5,174 bases of DNA from an uncultured Ignavibacteriales bacterium (GTDB lineage: Bacteria; Bacteroidota; Ignavibacteria; Ignavibacteriales; Ignavibacteriaceae), in NCBI GenBank assembly GCA_903915485.1, contig CAIWTC010000459.1, forward strand, positions 1-5,174, read 5' to 3'. The notes under the pieces were generated by a model. That model made no database searches, was not told the origin of the DNA, and saw only the letters and a list, made by a program, of their open reading frames with translations. The translations under genes were made by a program, and so were the position numbers. Positions 1 through 5,174 of this stretch are shown here, piece by piece. Position 1 is the first letter of the stretch. Every line of letters starts with the position of its first letter.

Positions 1-45
1 AATAAATTTATGCTCAATACTTTTAATAGCGTAAACTGTAAACAT
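1..45 (-). CDS. GIY-YIG nuclease-domain protein, N-terminal fragment (cut by window edge)
   Basis: Reading leftwards from an ATG at 45-43, the frame stays open to base 1 and gives MFTVYAIKSIEHKFI. Small single-domain GIY-YIG proteins (often about 80-100 residues, the UvrC N-terminal fold) typically begin M-F/Y-x-V-Y-x-L/I-K/Q-S, with the second signature, Y-I/V-G, starting near residue 16. Here Val4-Tyr5 stands for the first signature and residue 15 is hydrophobic, so the second would begin with the next codon, outside the window. The family is related to structure-specific DNA endonucleases, but the cellular role of these small members is mostly unknown. The start has no Shine-Dalgarno sequence and lies 12 bases after the T-tract of the tRNA terminator. 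Only 15 codons are visible, so the call rests on a short but characteristic pattern; the catalytic residues cannot be seen. Confidence 0.68.
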   Translation of the reverse strand, partial: MFTVYAIKSIEHKFI

Positions 46-57
46 TTGGTTATGTAT

Positions 58-83
58 AAAAAAACTCCGCACGAAGCGGAGTT
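58..83 (-). terminator. Rho-independent terminator of the tRNA-Leu gene
   Basis: On the minus strand AACTCCGC and GCGGAGTT form an 8-bp GC-rich stem (bases 63-70 and 76-83) closed by the five-base loop TTCGT. The run of T begins within the stem end and continues to base 58. It starts 11 bases after the last base of the tRNA, so it ends that transcript. It also lies directly in front of the GIY-YIG start at 45. Confidence 0.85.
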
Positions 84-93
84 AAAATAATTG

Positions 94-179
94 TACCGAA
101 AGCCGGACTCGAACCGGCACAAGGTTTAAGCCTTACTGGATTTTGAGTCCAGCGCGTCTACCAATTCCGCCATTCCGGC
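94..179 (-). tRNA. tRNA-Leu(CAA)
   Basis: The minus strand folds as a class II tRNA of 86 bases. The acceptor stem is GCCGGAA/TTTCGGT, with G-U pairs at positions 1 and 5 of the stem and discriminator A, as expected for leucine. The D-arm contains TTGGTAGAC. The anticodon stem CTGGA/TCCAG closes the loop CTCAAAA, which gives anticodon CAA and reading of UUG codons. A long variable arm (AAGG/CCTT) is typical of tRNA-Leu. The T-arm is GCCGG-TTCGAGT-CCGGC. The bases after the discriminator are CAA rather than CCA, so the 3' CCA must be added by a nucleotidyltransferase. A terminator follows directly. All arms pair, and no intron or defect is seen. Confidence 0.97.
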
Positions 180-260
180 AATTATCAAGTTCAGACACGA
201 ACCGAAATAGCAAAGCTATTTGATAAAATTTATATTTTAATTCGTGGTAGAATTGGATAA

Positions 261-292
261 CAAATTTAATCATTCTTAGATAAATGAACAAA
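261..292 (-). promoter_or_regulatory. Bacteroidota-type promoter, probably of tRNA-Leu
   Basis: On the minus strand TTTG (292-289) and TAAATTTG (268-261) are 20 bases apart. This fits the known Bacteroidota consensus TTTG, 19-21 bases, TAnnTTTG at every fixed position. Transcription would start near 255 and leave a leader of about 75 bases before the tRNA 5' end at 179. A sigma70-like alternative, TTGTTA (263-258), 18 bases, TAAAAT (239-234), overlaps it and would start closer to the tRNA. The sequence alone does not decide between them. Confidence 0.45.
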
Positions 293-399
293 CTATTTTT
301 ATACTAATTGAAAACAATGGCTTCATTTTTGGACTCAAATGAAATTTTAACCGCAGATATACAATTTCAAAAGCAGCCAATTTATGTCAATGGGGTGAG

Positions 400-431
400 T
401 TTTCGTACTTCACCGTAATGAAGTATATTTG
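400..431 (+). promoter_or_regulatory. Probable Bacteroidota-type promoter of the phosphoesterase-transporter pair
   Basis: TATATTTG at 424-431 matches the minus-7 consensus TAnnTTTG exactly. TTTT at 400-403, 20 bases before it, matches three of the four bases of the minus-33 element. Transcription would start around 437 and give a 5' leader of about 90 bases before the ATG at 529. The spacer holds the 406-425 palindrome. No better match to either promoter type was found between this point and the gene. Confidence 0.4.
406..425. promoter_or_regulatory. Operator-like palindrome in the promoter spacer
   Basis: TACTTCA (406-412) and TGAAGTA (419-425) are perfect inverted copies separated by six bases. 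The palindrome fills the spacer between the two promoter elements and covers the first two bases of the minus-7 box, a position where a bound dimeric repressor would block RNA polymerase. No regulator gene is visible in the window, and the cognate factor is unknown. A weaker stem, GGTGA (394-398) with TCACC (410-414), uses some of the same bases, so a role as RNA hairpins cannot be excluded. Confidence 0.35.
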
Positions 432-528
432 AGTACTTAATTAATAATAAAATCCAGATTGTTTTTGGAAATAATTTCTGCGTATTCAGCTAAACTGCAT
501 ACTGTTCAATAATAAATAGTTTAATAAT

Positions 529-1677
529 ATGTCATACTTCTTTGTAATATTTCTAAGTCTTTACGGACTCGTCAATTTTTATGTAATCAAACGCATGTTC
601 CAGGTAATACCGCTTGCTCCTTTGCCTGTGAAGATAGTTCTGATTATCGTTTTCATAAGTTGCGCCGCTTCTTATATCCTTTCTAAAACTTTGTTGTCGA
701 CTCTCAATAATTGGGTGTATGATTGGTTTGCGCTCATAGGTTCATATTGGTTTGCTGTTATTCTTTATTCGTTTTTGCTATGCTTAGTGTACGATATTGT
801 AAGGCTGTTAAGATATATTATCATTGCGGCAGGGCGCGGTTCTATTCGCATTCCTCTTCCTGATGGTATAATCATGCTAGTATTCAGTATTGTAGTAGTA
901 ATAGCAATTATTACTTATGGATACTATAATCTTAGAGATATTAAAGAGAAATATTATTCCTTCGAAATTTCAAATTCAAAACACGAGAATGAAACTTTGA
1001 GAGTATTCTTCTTTTCAGATGCACACATTACCTCTTTGAATAACGGTAAGATGTTAAGAAAAATATTAGGGCTAATTGAAAAAAATAAACCCGATTTGGT
1101 CTTGCTCGGCGGAGATATTCTTGATGATAAGTTCGCAAATTTAGAAAGAATCGGAGTCGGCACGCTGCTCCAAAAATTTAAGGCACCTTTGGGTGTTTAT
1201 GCGATTCCCGGCAACCATGAATATATTTCGGGGTATAAAGAGGCGAGTAATTATTTGCAGTCAAATGGAATTCCTATTCTTCGTGACTCTGTTGTTGCCA
1301 TAAATGACTTAATTCAAATTATTGGCAGGGATGACCAAAGTTCTACAAGATTTTGGGGTAAGAAAAGAAAGACTCTGGATGAGCTATTTGAGGGTGTTGA
1401 TAAAAATATACCTTCAATTCTATTAGACCATCAGCCATTTAATTTGGAGAGTGTTGTACGGTTTTCGCCTGCGATTCAACTCTCTGGCCACACTCATTCA
1501 GGGCAGATGTTTCCATTTAATATAGTTACAAAATGGATTTATGAATTGCGCGATGGATATTTGAGAAAGGGGAATACTCATTTTATCGTGTCAAGTGGAG
1601 TGAGCGGATGGGGTCCTCCGATACGCACGGGCAGTGATTCTGAGGTAATTATTATTGACATAAAGTTTACTAAATAG
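529..1677 (+). CDS. Membrane-anchored calcineurin-like metallophosphoesterase
   Basis: This 382-residue protein has about four N-terminal membrane helices (near residues 3-20, 35-52, 66-90 and 112-132) followed by a full metallophosphoesterase domain from about residue 157. All metal-binding motifs are present in order: Asp164-x-His166, GGDxxDD with Asp196, GNHE at 228-231, Asp300-His301, and GHTHSGQ at 320-326. The pattern GHTHxGQ with an N-terminal membrane part is that of the YkuE/YaeI-like branch, which hydrolyses phosphate esters or pyrophosphates with two metal ions. The substrate is not known; related enzymes include lipid A precursor (UDP-diacylglucosamine) hydrolases, but nothing here shows that activity. 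The ATG is the only usable start before helix 1, since an in-frame stop lies at 517-519. It has no Shine-Dalgarno sequence. The transporter gene begins two bases after its TAG, so the two are almost surely cotranscribed. Confidence 0.9.
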   Translation: MSYFFVIFLSLYGLVNFYVIKRMFQVIPLAPLPVKIVLIIVFISCAASYILSKTLLSTLNNWVYDWFALIGSYWFAVILYSFLLCLVYDIVRLLRYIIIAAGRGSIRIPLPDGIIMLVFSIVVVIAIITYGYYNLRDIKEKYYSFEISNSKHENETLRVFFFSDAHITSLNNGKMLRKILGLIEKNKPDLVLLGGDILDDKFANLERIGVGTLLQKFKAPLGVYAIPGNHEYISGYKEASNYLQSNGIPILRDSVVAINDLIQIIGRDDQSSTRFWGKKRKTLDELFEGVDKNIPSILLDHQPFNLESVVRFSPAIQLSGHTHSGQMFPFNIVTKWIYELRDGYLRKGNTHFIVSSGVSGWGPPIRTGSDSEVIIIDIKFTK

Positions 1678-1679
1678 CT

Positions 1680-2537
1680 GTGACCAATATATTTGTAAAT
1701 AGCTCAGAGCACCGAAAGGGTGTGCTTATGATTCTCCTGGCTGCAATCTTGTGGAGTACGGGAGGTTTGTGCATTAAGTGGACTAACTTGGATGCACTTC
1801 AAGTATCCGCACTGCGAAGCATATTTACTGTAATTACTTTCTGGGTTATTTTTAAGAATAAGGTCTTTAAGTTTTCAGTTTTCACCTTTATCAATGGAAT
1901 ATTTTATGCGGGAATACTTGTTCTTTTTGTAATCGCAACAAAAAAAACGACCGCTGCTAATGCGATATTCCTGCAATATACTGCACCGATTTATGTGTTG
2001 ATTTTTGAACCTCTCATACTAAAGACAAAGTACAAGTTGCTAAATGTTTTGACAATACTATTTTGCTTCATTGGAATGACACTATTTTTTGTCGGCAAGT
2101 TATCTCCGGGAGATTATGAGGGAAATCTTATTGCGATTTTATCAGGAATTGCATTTGCTGCGTTTTTAATTGGTATGCGTAAAAATAAAAACTCTCATCA
2201 GGAAGCATCGATATTCTGGGGGAATGTGCTAATTGTTTTATTGTTTGGGAGCACGCTGATAGGTTCTCCTGCCGTAAATACAAGGGAGATTATGATTGGT
2301 GCATACTTAGGGATATTTCAGATAGGCATAGCCTACGCGGTCTTTACTTATGGATTGAAAAGGGTAGAGGCAATTGAAGCATCGCTAATTTCAATGATTG
2401 AACCTGTGTTGAATCCGGTGTGGGTATTCATTGGAAAAGGGGAGGTCCCGACTTTGTTTGCAATAGTTGGAGGAGTTTTAATTCTTATTACCATCACTAT
2501 CCGTACATATCTTGTTGAGCGGAGACGGTTTATTTAG
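1680..2537 (+). CDS. EamA/DMT-family transporter, ten membrane helices
   Basis: The 285-residue protein consists of two EamA repeats of five helices each (roughly residues 14-138 and 148-275), the usual size and layout of drug/metabolite transporter proteins. Typical stretches are the helix 1 pattern LWSTGGLCIK, QYTAPIYV near residue 99, and SMIEPVLNPVW near residue 238. It probably exports or imports a small metabolite across the inner membrane; the substrate cannot be read from sequence. The start chosen is GTG at 1680, two bases after the upstream stop; the frame is closed by a stop at 1671-1673, so no earlier start exists. An ATG at 1728, with AAAGGG seven bases before it, is a possible alternative but would remove the basic residues that normally precede helix 1. 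An A8 run at 1940-1947 lies in the Thr-Lys-Lys-Thr segment at 87-90. Its last 8 bp overlap the opposing gene. Confidence 0.9.
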   Translation: MTNIFVNSSEHRKGVLMILLAAILWSTGGLCIKWTNLDALQVSALRSIFTVITFWVIFKNKVFKFSVFTFINGIFYAGILVLFVIATKKTTAANAIFLQYTAPIYVLIFEPLILKTKYKLLNVLTILFCFIGMTLFFVGKLSPGDYEGNLIAILSGIAFAAFLIGMRKNKNSHQEASIFWGNVLIVLLFGSTLIGSPAVNTREIMIGAYLGIFQIGIAYAVFTYGLKRVEAIEASLISMIEPVLNPVWVFIGKGEVPTLFAIVGGVLILITITIRTYLVERRRFI

Positions 2538-3759
2538 CGTGATGCGGGTTTGGAATCTGAAGCTTTACTAATTCAATTTTAACTTCTGAAGAGCGGACAA
2601 TATGGAATATAAAATCATCGATTTTTATATCTTCATTTTGTTGAGGGATGCGGCCGATTTTAGAAGTTATAAATCCTGCGACAGTCTCGTACTCACCTTT
2701 GGGGAGAAGCAAATCATAGTTCTCATTCAAGTAATCAATCTCAATTTTCCCGTTAAGTATGTATGTCTTCTCATCAATCTTCCGGCATATTTCCTCTTCT
2801 GTGTCGTACTCATCTTTAATCTCCCCGAATAATTCTTCGATGATATCCTCTAGAGTAATAATTCCGGATGTTCCGCCAAACTCATCTACGACAACCGCAA
2901 AGGAAATATTCTGCTTTAAGAAATCATTAAGAACATCGATGCTTTTACGCGCTTCGGGGACAAAAAGAATAGTTCTTGTAACTTCTGAAAGCGTTTTAGG
3001 TTGATTGAATAAATCATACGCGAAAACAATTCCTTTTATATTATCGAAATTATCATCGTAAACAGGAAGTTTTGAATAGCCGCTTTCGATAAAAGTTTTA
3101 AGAACATCTTCGATTTTAGAGTCGATATCAACGCCGATGATTTCAGTCCTTGGGCGCATTGCCTGATTAACTTTTTGGTCCCTGAGTTGAAGCACTTTAG
3201 AAATCATTTCGCTTTCAGTTTGTGAGACGCTACCTGCCTGTTCGCTCTCTTTTACTAACTCATCTAAATCTTCTCTATCGAAGTAATTTGTATATGCCTC
3301 TTCGTTTAATTTCTTTCTGCCGCTGATTACCGATGGAAGGAAAGAGATTACTTTAATGACAGGGGAGAGAGATTTGCTGAGCCAATAAAGCGGTGATATT
3401 GTAATCATCGTGAAAATATCAGGGTATTCACGGGAAAAATATTTGGGAAATAGTTCTCCGAAAATTAGAATAAAAAAAGTTGAATACAGCAGTAACTGCC
3501 ATTCACTTAATTGTGCGGCGAACAGTAATGAGAATACTGATGCAAAGCCAATATTGGCTATGTTATTACCGAGGAGGATAGTTGAAAATAGTTTTTCCTG
3601 ATGCCCGTTAAAGTAAAGTATTTTCTTTGCAGAATAAATATTCATCCGTGCTTTTACTTCCATTTTCAGTTTGTTGGATAATATAAAAGCAGTCTCGCTC
3701 CCCGAGAAAAAAGCGGAGAGCAAAACAAAAATTCCTAATAATATATACTGCGCGCTCAT
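2530..3759 (-). CDS. CNNM/CBS/CorC_HlyC-domain membrane protein (CorC/HlyC family)
   Basis: The 409-residue protein has the full layout of the family: a CNNM (DUF21) membrane domain at about residues 1-175, with GSET at 20-23, LGNNIANIG at 63-71 and GELFPK at 101-106; a CBS pair at about 201-318, with MRPRTEI at 201-207, GYSKLPVY at 227-234 and EFGGTSGIITLEDI at 293-306; and a C-terminal CorC_HlyC domain at about 327-400. CNNM/CorC proteins are inner-membrane proteins linked to magnesium (and cobalt) efflux or homeostasis, and the CBS pair binds adenine nucleotides. Older names such as haemolysin are misleading. In Bacteroidota some relatives are called gliding-associated (GldE), but there is no gld gene beside it here. 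The ATG at 3759 has no Shine-Dalgarno sequence. The gene follows mutL by 35 bases on the same strand and is probably in its operon. Its end overlaps the end of the transporter gene. Confidence 0.93.
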   Translation of the reverse strand: MSAQYILLGIFVLLSAFFSGSETAFILSNKLKMEVKARMNIYSAKKILYFNGHQEKLFSTILLGNNIANIGFASVFSLLFAAQLSEWQLLLYSTFFILIFGELFPKYFSREYPDIFTMITISPLYWLSKSLSPVIKVISFLPSVISGRKKLNEEAYTNYFDREDLDELVKESEQAGSVSQTESEMISKVLQLRDQKVNQAMRPRTEIIGVDIDSKIEDVLKTFIESGYSKLPVYDDNFDNIKGIVFAYDLFNQPKTLSEVTRTILFVPEARKSIDVLNDFLKQNISFAVVVDEFGGTSGIITLEDIIEELFGEIKDEYDTEEEICRKIDEKTYILNGKIEIDYLNENYDLLLPKGEYETVAGFITSKIGRIPQQNEDIKIDDFIFHIVRSSEVKIELVKLQIPNPHHAK

Positions 3760-3794
3760 AAAATTAAAGTACTCTATTGGCGTAAATTATTAAA

Positions 3795-5174
3795 TTATGT
3801 TCTTCCAAATCGCTTATCAAATTCATCGATTGAAATCTTAATAACTATTGGCCTGCCATGCGGACAAACATACGGCATGGATGTAGCGAATAGTTTGTCA
3901 ATCAGTTGACGCATTTCCTTTTCGTTGAGTAAATCACCTGCTTTTATTGCACTCTTGCATGAATATGATTTTGCAATGTTATCTCTTTGGTCGGTGATTT
4001 TCTTTACTTTTTGATTGTTGATATATTCTTCAACAATTCCTAAAAGCACGGATTCTTCATCCATGTCTTCTATATCTTGCGGCACGCCTTGGATTGCAAC
4101 TGTATTTTTATTCATTAAGTTTACTTCGAAGCCAAGTTTCATCAGCGGCTCTTCAATTACTTTTAGAGTCATAAATGTGCCGGGGTCGACTTGGAAAGTC
4201 TTCGGGAACAATAGTTGCTGGGATAGGTGCAGGCTTGACTCCATCATTTCAATTGCTTTTTCATAAAGGATTCTCTCATGCGCAACATGCTGGTCTATCA
4301 GCATTAAACCTGACTTAATAGGGGTCAGTATATACTTGTTGTGTAATTGAACTAAAAAGGAAAGCTCCTCTTTCTCGTCAGGGAGAAGAGGTTTAACTAT
4401 CTGCTGAATACTCGATGATTCCATGGAGATATTTATTCTGCCGGATTGAGAATCAAAAGGGCCGACTGATTCATCCGGAAAACTTGCCCGATTTACGCTC
4501 TGTGATAATGAACCAAAGACGGCTTCGATTTCAGAGTCAGAAATACGGGGTGGTTGCGGGCGATATGACTGCATTGGTCTATCTGTAAAATCGTTTCTTG
4601 TTATTTTCATGTTGCCGACAAACTGAGTTCTTGTTTCTATAGGATTATTTCTTTCAGTCAGCGAAACATTTGGAACCAAGTCATAAGAGTTAAGTGCTTT
4701 TTTAACTGATGACAAGACGAATGCATAAATATCTTTGTCGTTTTCGAATCTAACTTCTAACTTAGTCGGGTGGACATTGATGTCTATCTTGGACGGGTCT
4801 AACTTCAAAAAGAGAATGAAGAAAGGGTAATCGCCTTTTTCTAAGATGTGTTCGTAAGCCGTAAATACTGCATGGTTGACCTGCTTACTTTGAACATATC
4901 TATCATTTATGAATAGATACTGTTCGCCTTTTTGTTTTTTTAGAAGTGCGGGTTTTCCGATAAAACCTTTTAACGATAGAATCTCTAAATCTTCTTCAAC
5001 TTTCATTATTGAGCGGAGAGTATGCTCGCCGAAAATTTGTGCGACTCTCTCTTCAAGGGTTCCGCTTCTATAATCAAGAGTTTGTTCATCTTCTAAAAAT
5101 AAACGGAAAGATAGGTCGGCATGAGAGAGTGCGATTTTATTAAATGTATCAACGATATGTTTTAATTCAGTTGC
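3795..5174 (-). CDS. mutL: DNA mismatch repair protein MutL (N-terminal part outside window)
   Basis: The frame is open from the right edge to the stop at 3797-3795 and shows 459 residues; about 160 more (the GHKL ATPase part) should lie beyond the edge, given a usual length near 620. An ATG at 5006 is internal, because the 56 codons before it continue the MutL transducer domain. Counting from the edge: FINDRYV at 88-94 and DINVHPTK at 131-138 (with the conserved Lys) belong to the transducer domain; a poorly conserved linker spans about 164-265; the C-terminal domain carries the endonuclease motif DQHVAHERILYE at 294-305, the likely beta-clamp motif QQLLFP at 319-324, Cys406 in SCKSAIKA, CPHGRP at 437-442, and the final FGR. 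This is therefore the nicking type of MutL, which acts with MutS and the sliding clamp to cut the new strand. The usual second Ala of DQHA is Val here. Confidence 0.97.
   Translation of the reverse strand, partial: ATELKHIVDTFNKIALSHADLSFRLFLEDEQTLDYRSGTLEERVAQIFGEHTLRSIMKVEEDLEILSLKGFIGKPALLKKQKGEQYLFINDRYVQSKQVNHAVFTAYEHILEKGDYPFFILFLKLDPSKIDINVHPTKLEVRFENDKDIYAFVLSSVKKALNSYDLVPNVSLTERNNPIETRTQFVGNMKITRNDFTDRPMQSYRPQPPRISDSEIEAVFGSLSQSVNRASFPDESVGPFDSQSGRINISMESSSIQQIVKPLLPDEKEELSFLVQLHNKYILTPIKSGLMLIDQHVAHERILYEKAIEMMESSLHLSQQLLFPKTFQVDPGTFMTLKVIEEPLMKLGFEVNLMNKNTVAIQGVPQDIEDMDEESVLLGIVEEYINNQKVKKITDQRDNIAKSYSCKSAIKAGDLLNEKEMRQLIDKLFATSMPYVCPHGRPIVIKISIDEFDKRFGRT

Larger units (their letters stand above)
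180..528. other. Divergent intergenic region with two promoters and no convincing gene
   Basis: This stretch separates the leftward tRNA gene from the rightward phosphoesterase gene. It contains the probable tRNA promoter (261-292), a probable promoter for the phosphoesterase-transporter pair (400-431), an operator-like palindrome (406-425) and a small 7-bp hairpin (205-211 with 215-221, loop AAA) just upstream of the tRNA. Stop codons are frequent in all frames. The longest start-to-stop frame noticed on the plus strand has 33 codons (317-418), and I do not call it a gene. No further tRNA or recognisable riboswitch is seen. Confidence 0.7.

Noticed and set aside
1..90. Open frame on the plus strand from base 1 to the stop at 88-90.
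   Set aside because: It runs straight through the tRNA terminator hairpin, has no recognisable protein pattern, and is antisense to the better supported GIY-YIG start.
385..390. Perfect TTGACA on the minus strand, a possible minus-35 box for the tRNA.
   Set aside because: No minus-10 box lies at a spacing of 16-19 bases; the nearest TATATC is 23 bases away.
317..418. A 33-codon ATG-to-stop frame on the plus strand that could be a leader peptide or small protein.
   Set aside because: No ribosome binding site, no recognisable sequence, a length that chance explains in this region, and its end lies inside the promoter proposed for the next gene, so it would not be part of that transcript.
954..1163. 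Minus-strand open frame inside the phosphoesterase gene.
   Set aside because: It is antisense to the metal-binding motifs of a clearly conserved enzyme and has no pattern of its own.
2602..3004. Plus-strand open frames inside the CorC-type gene, and similar ones at 3410-3601 and 4015-4266.
   Set aside because: They are antisense to well supported coding sequences and show no protein family pattern.
3795..5006. MutL starting at the ATG at 5006 as a complete 403-residue protein.
   Set aside because: The frame stays open for 56 more codons to the window edge and those residues fit the MutL transducer domain, so the ATG is internal.
1..5174. CRISPR array, insertion sequence, toxin-antitoxin pair or defence system.
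   Set aside because: No spaced direct repeats, transposase or inverted terminal repeats, and no paired small genes of that kind were seen.

Overview
The window reads as chromosomal DNA of an AT-rich, Gram-negative bacterium, most likely of the Bacteroidota/Chlorobiota group (Ignavibacteria-like). The grounds are that no gene has a convincing Shine-Dalgarno sequence at its favoured start, that two stretches match the Bacteroidota-type promoter (TTTG, 19-21 bases, TAnnTTTG), that MutL is of the endonuclease type, and that the CNNM/CorC and membrane phosphoesterase proteins have the make-up usual there. The assignment is an inference from style, not from a marker gene.

Left end, minus strand (1-292): a probable promoter, then a tRNA-Leu with anticodon CAA and no encoded CCA end, then a textbook intrinsic terminator. 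Twelve bases past its T-tract are the first 15 codons of a small protein cut by the window edge. They match the start of small GIY-YIG nuclease-domain proteins. Because there is no room for a normal promoter between the terminator and this start, the gene may depend on read-through from the tRNA.

Region 180-528 is a divergent intergenic region of about 350 bases. It holds the probable tRNA promoter and, pointing right, a second Bacteroidota-type promoter whose spacer contains a clean 7-6-7 palindrome placed where an operator would lie.

Plus strand, 529-2537: a two-gene unit. A four-helix membrane protein with an intact calcineurin-like metallophosphoesterase domain is followed two bases later by a GTG-started, ten-helix EamA/DMT-type transporter. 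The spacing suggests translational coupling. No functional link between the two is evident.

Minus strand, 5174-2530: mutL (its N-terminal ATPase part lies outside the window) followed after 35 bases by a CNNM/CBS/CorC_HlyC membrane protein. The end of the CorC-type gene overlaps the end of the transporter gene by 8 bp, so the two units run tail into tail with no terminator between them.

Most of the window is ordinary housekeeping or accessory content. No clearly new system is visible. The points most worth checking are the tRNA/terminator/GIY-YIG arrangement and the operator-like palindrome in front of the phosphoesterase-transporter pair.
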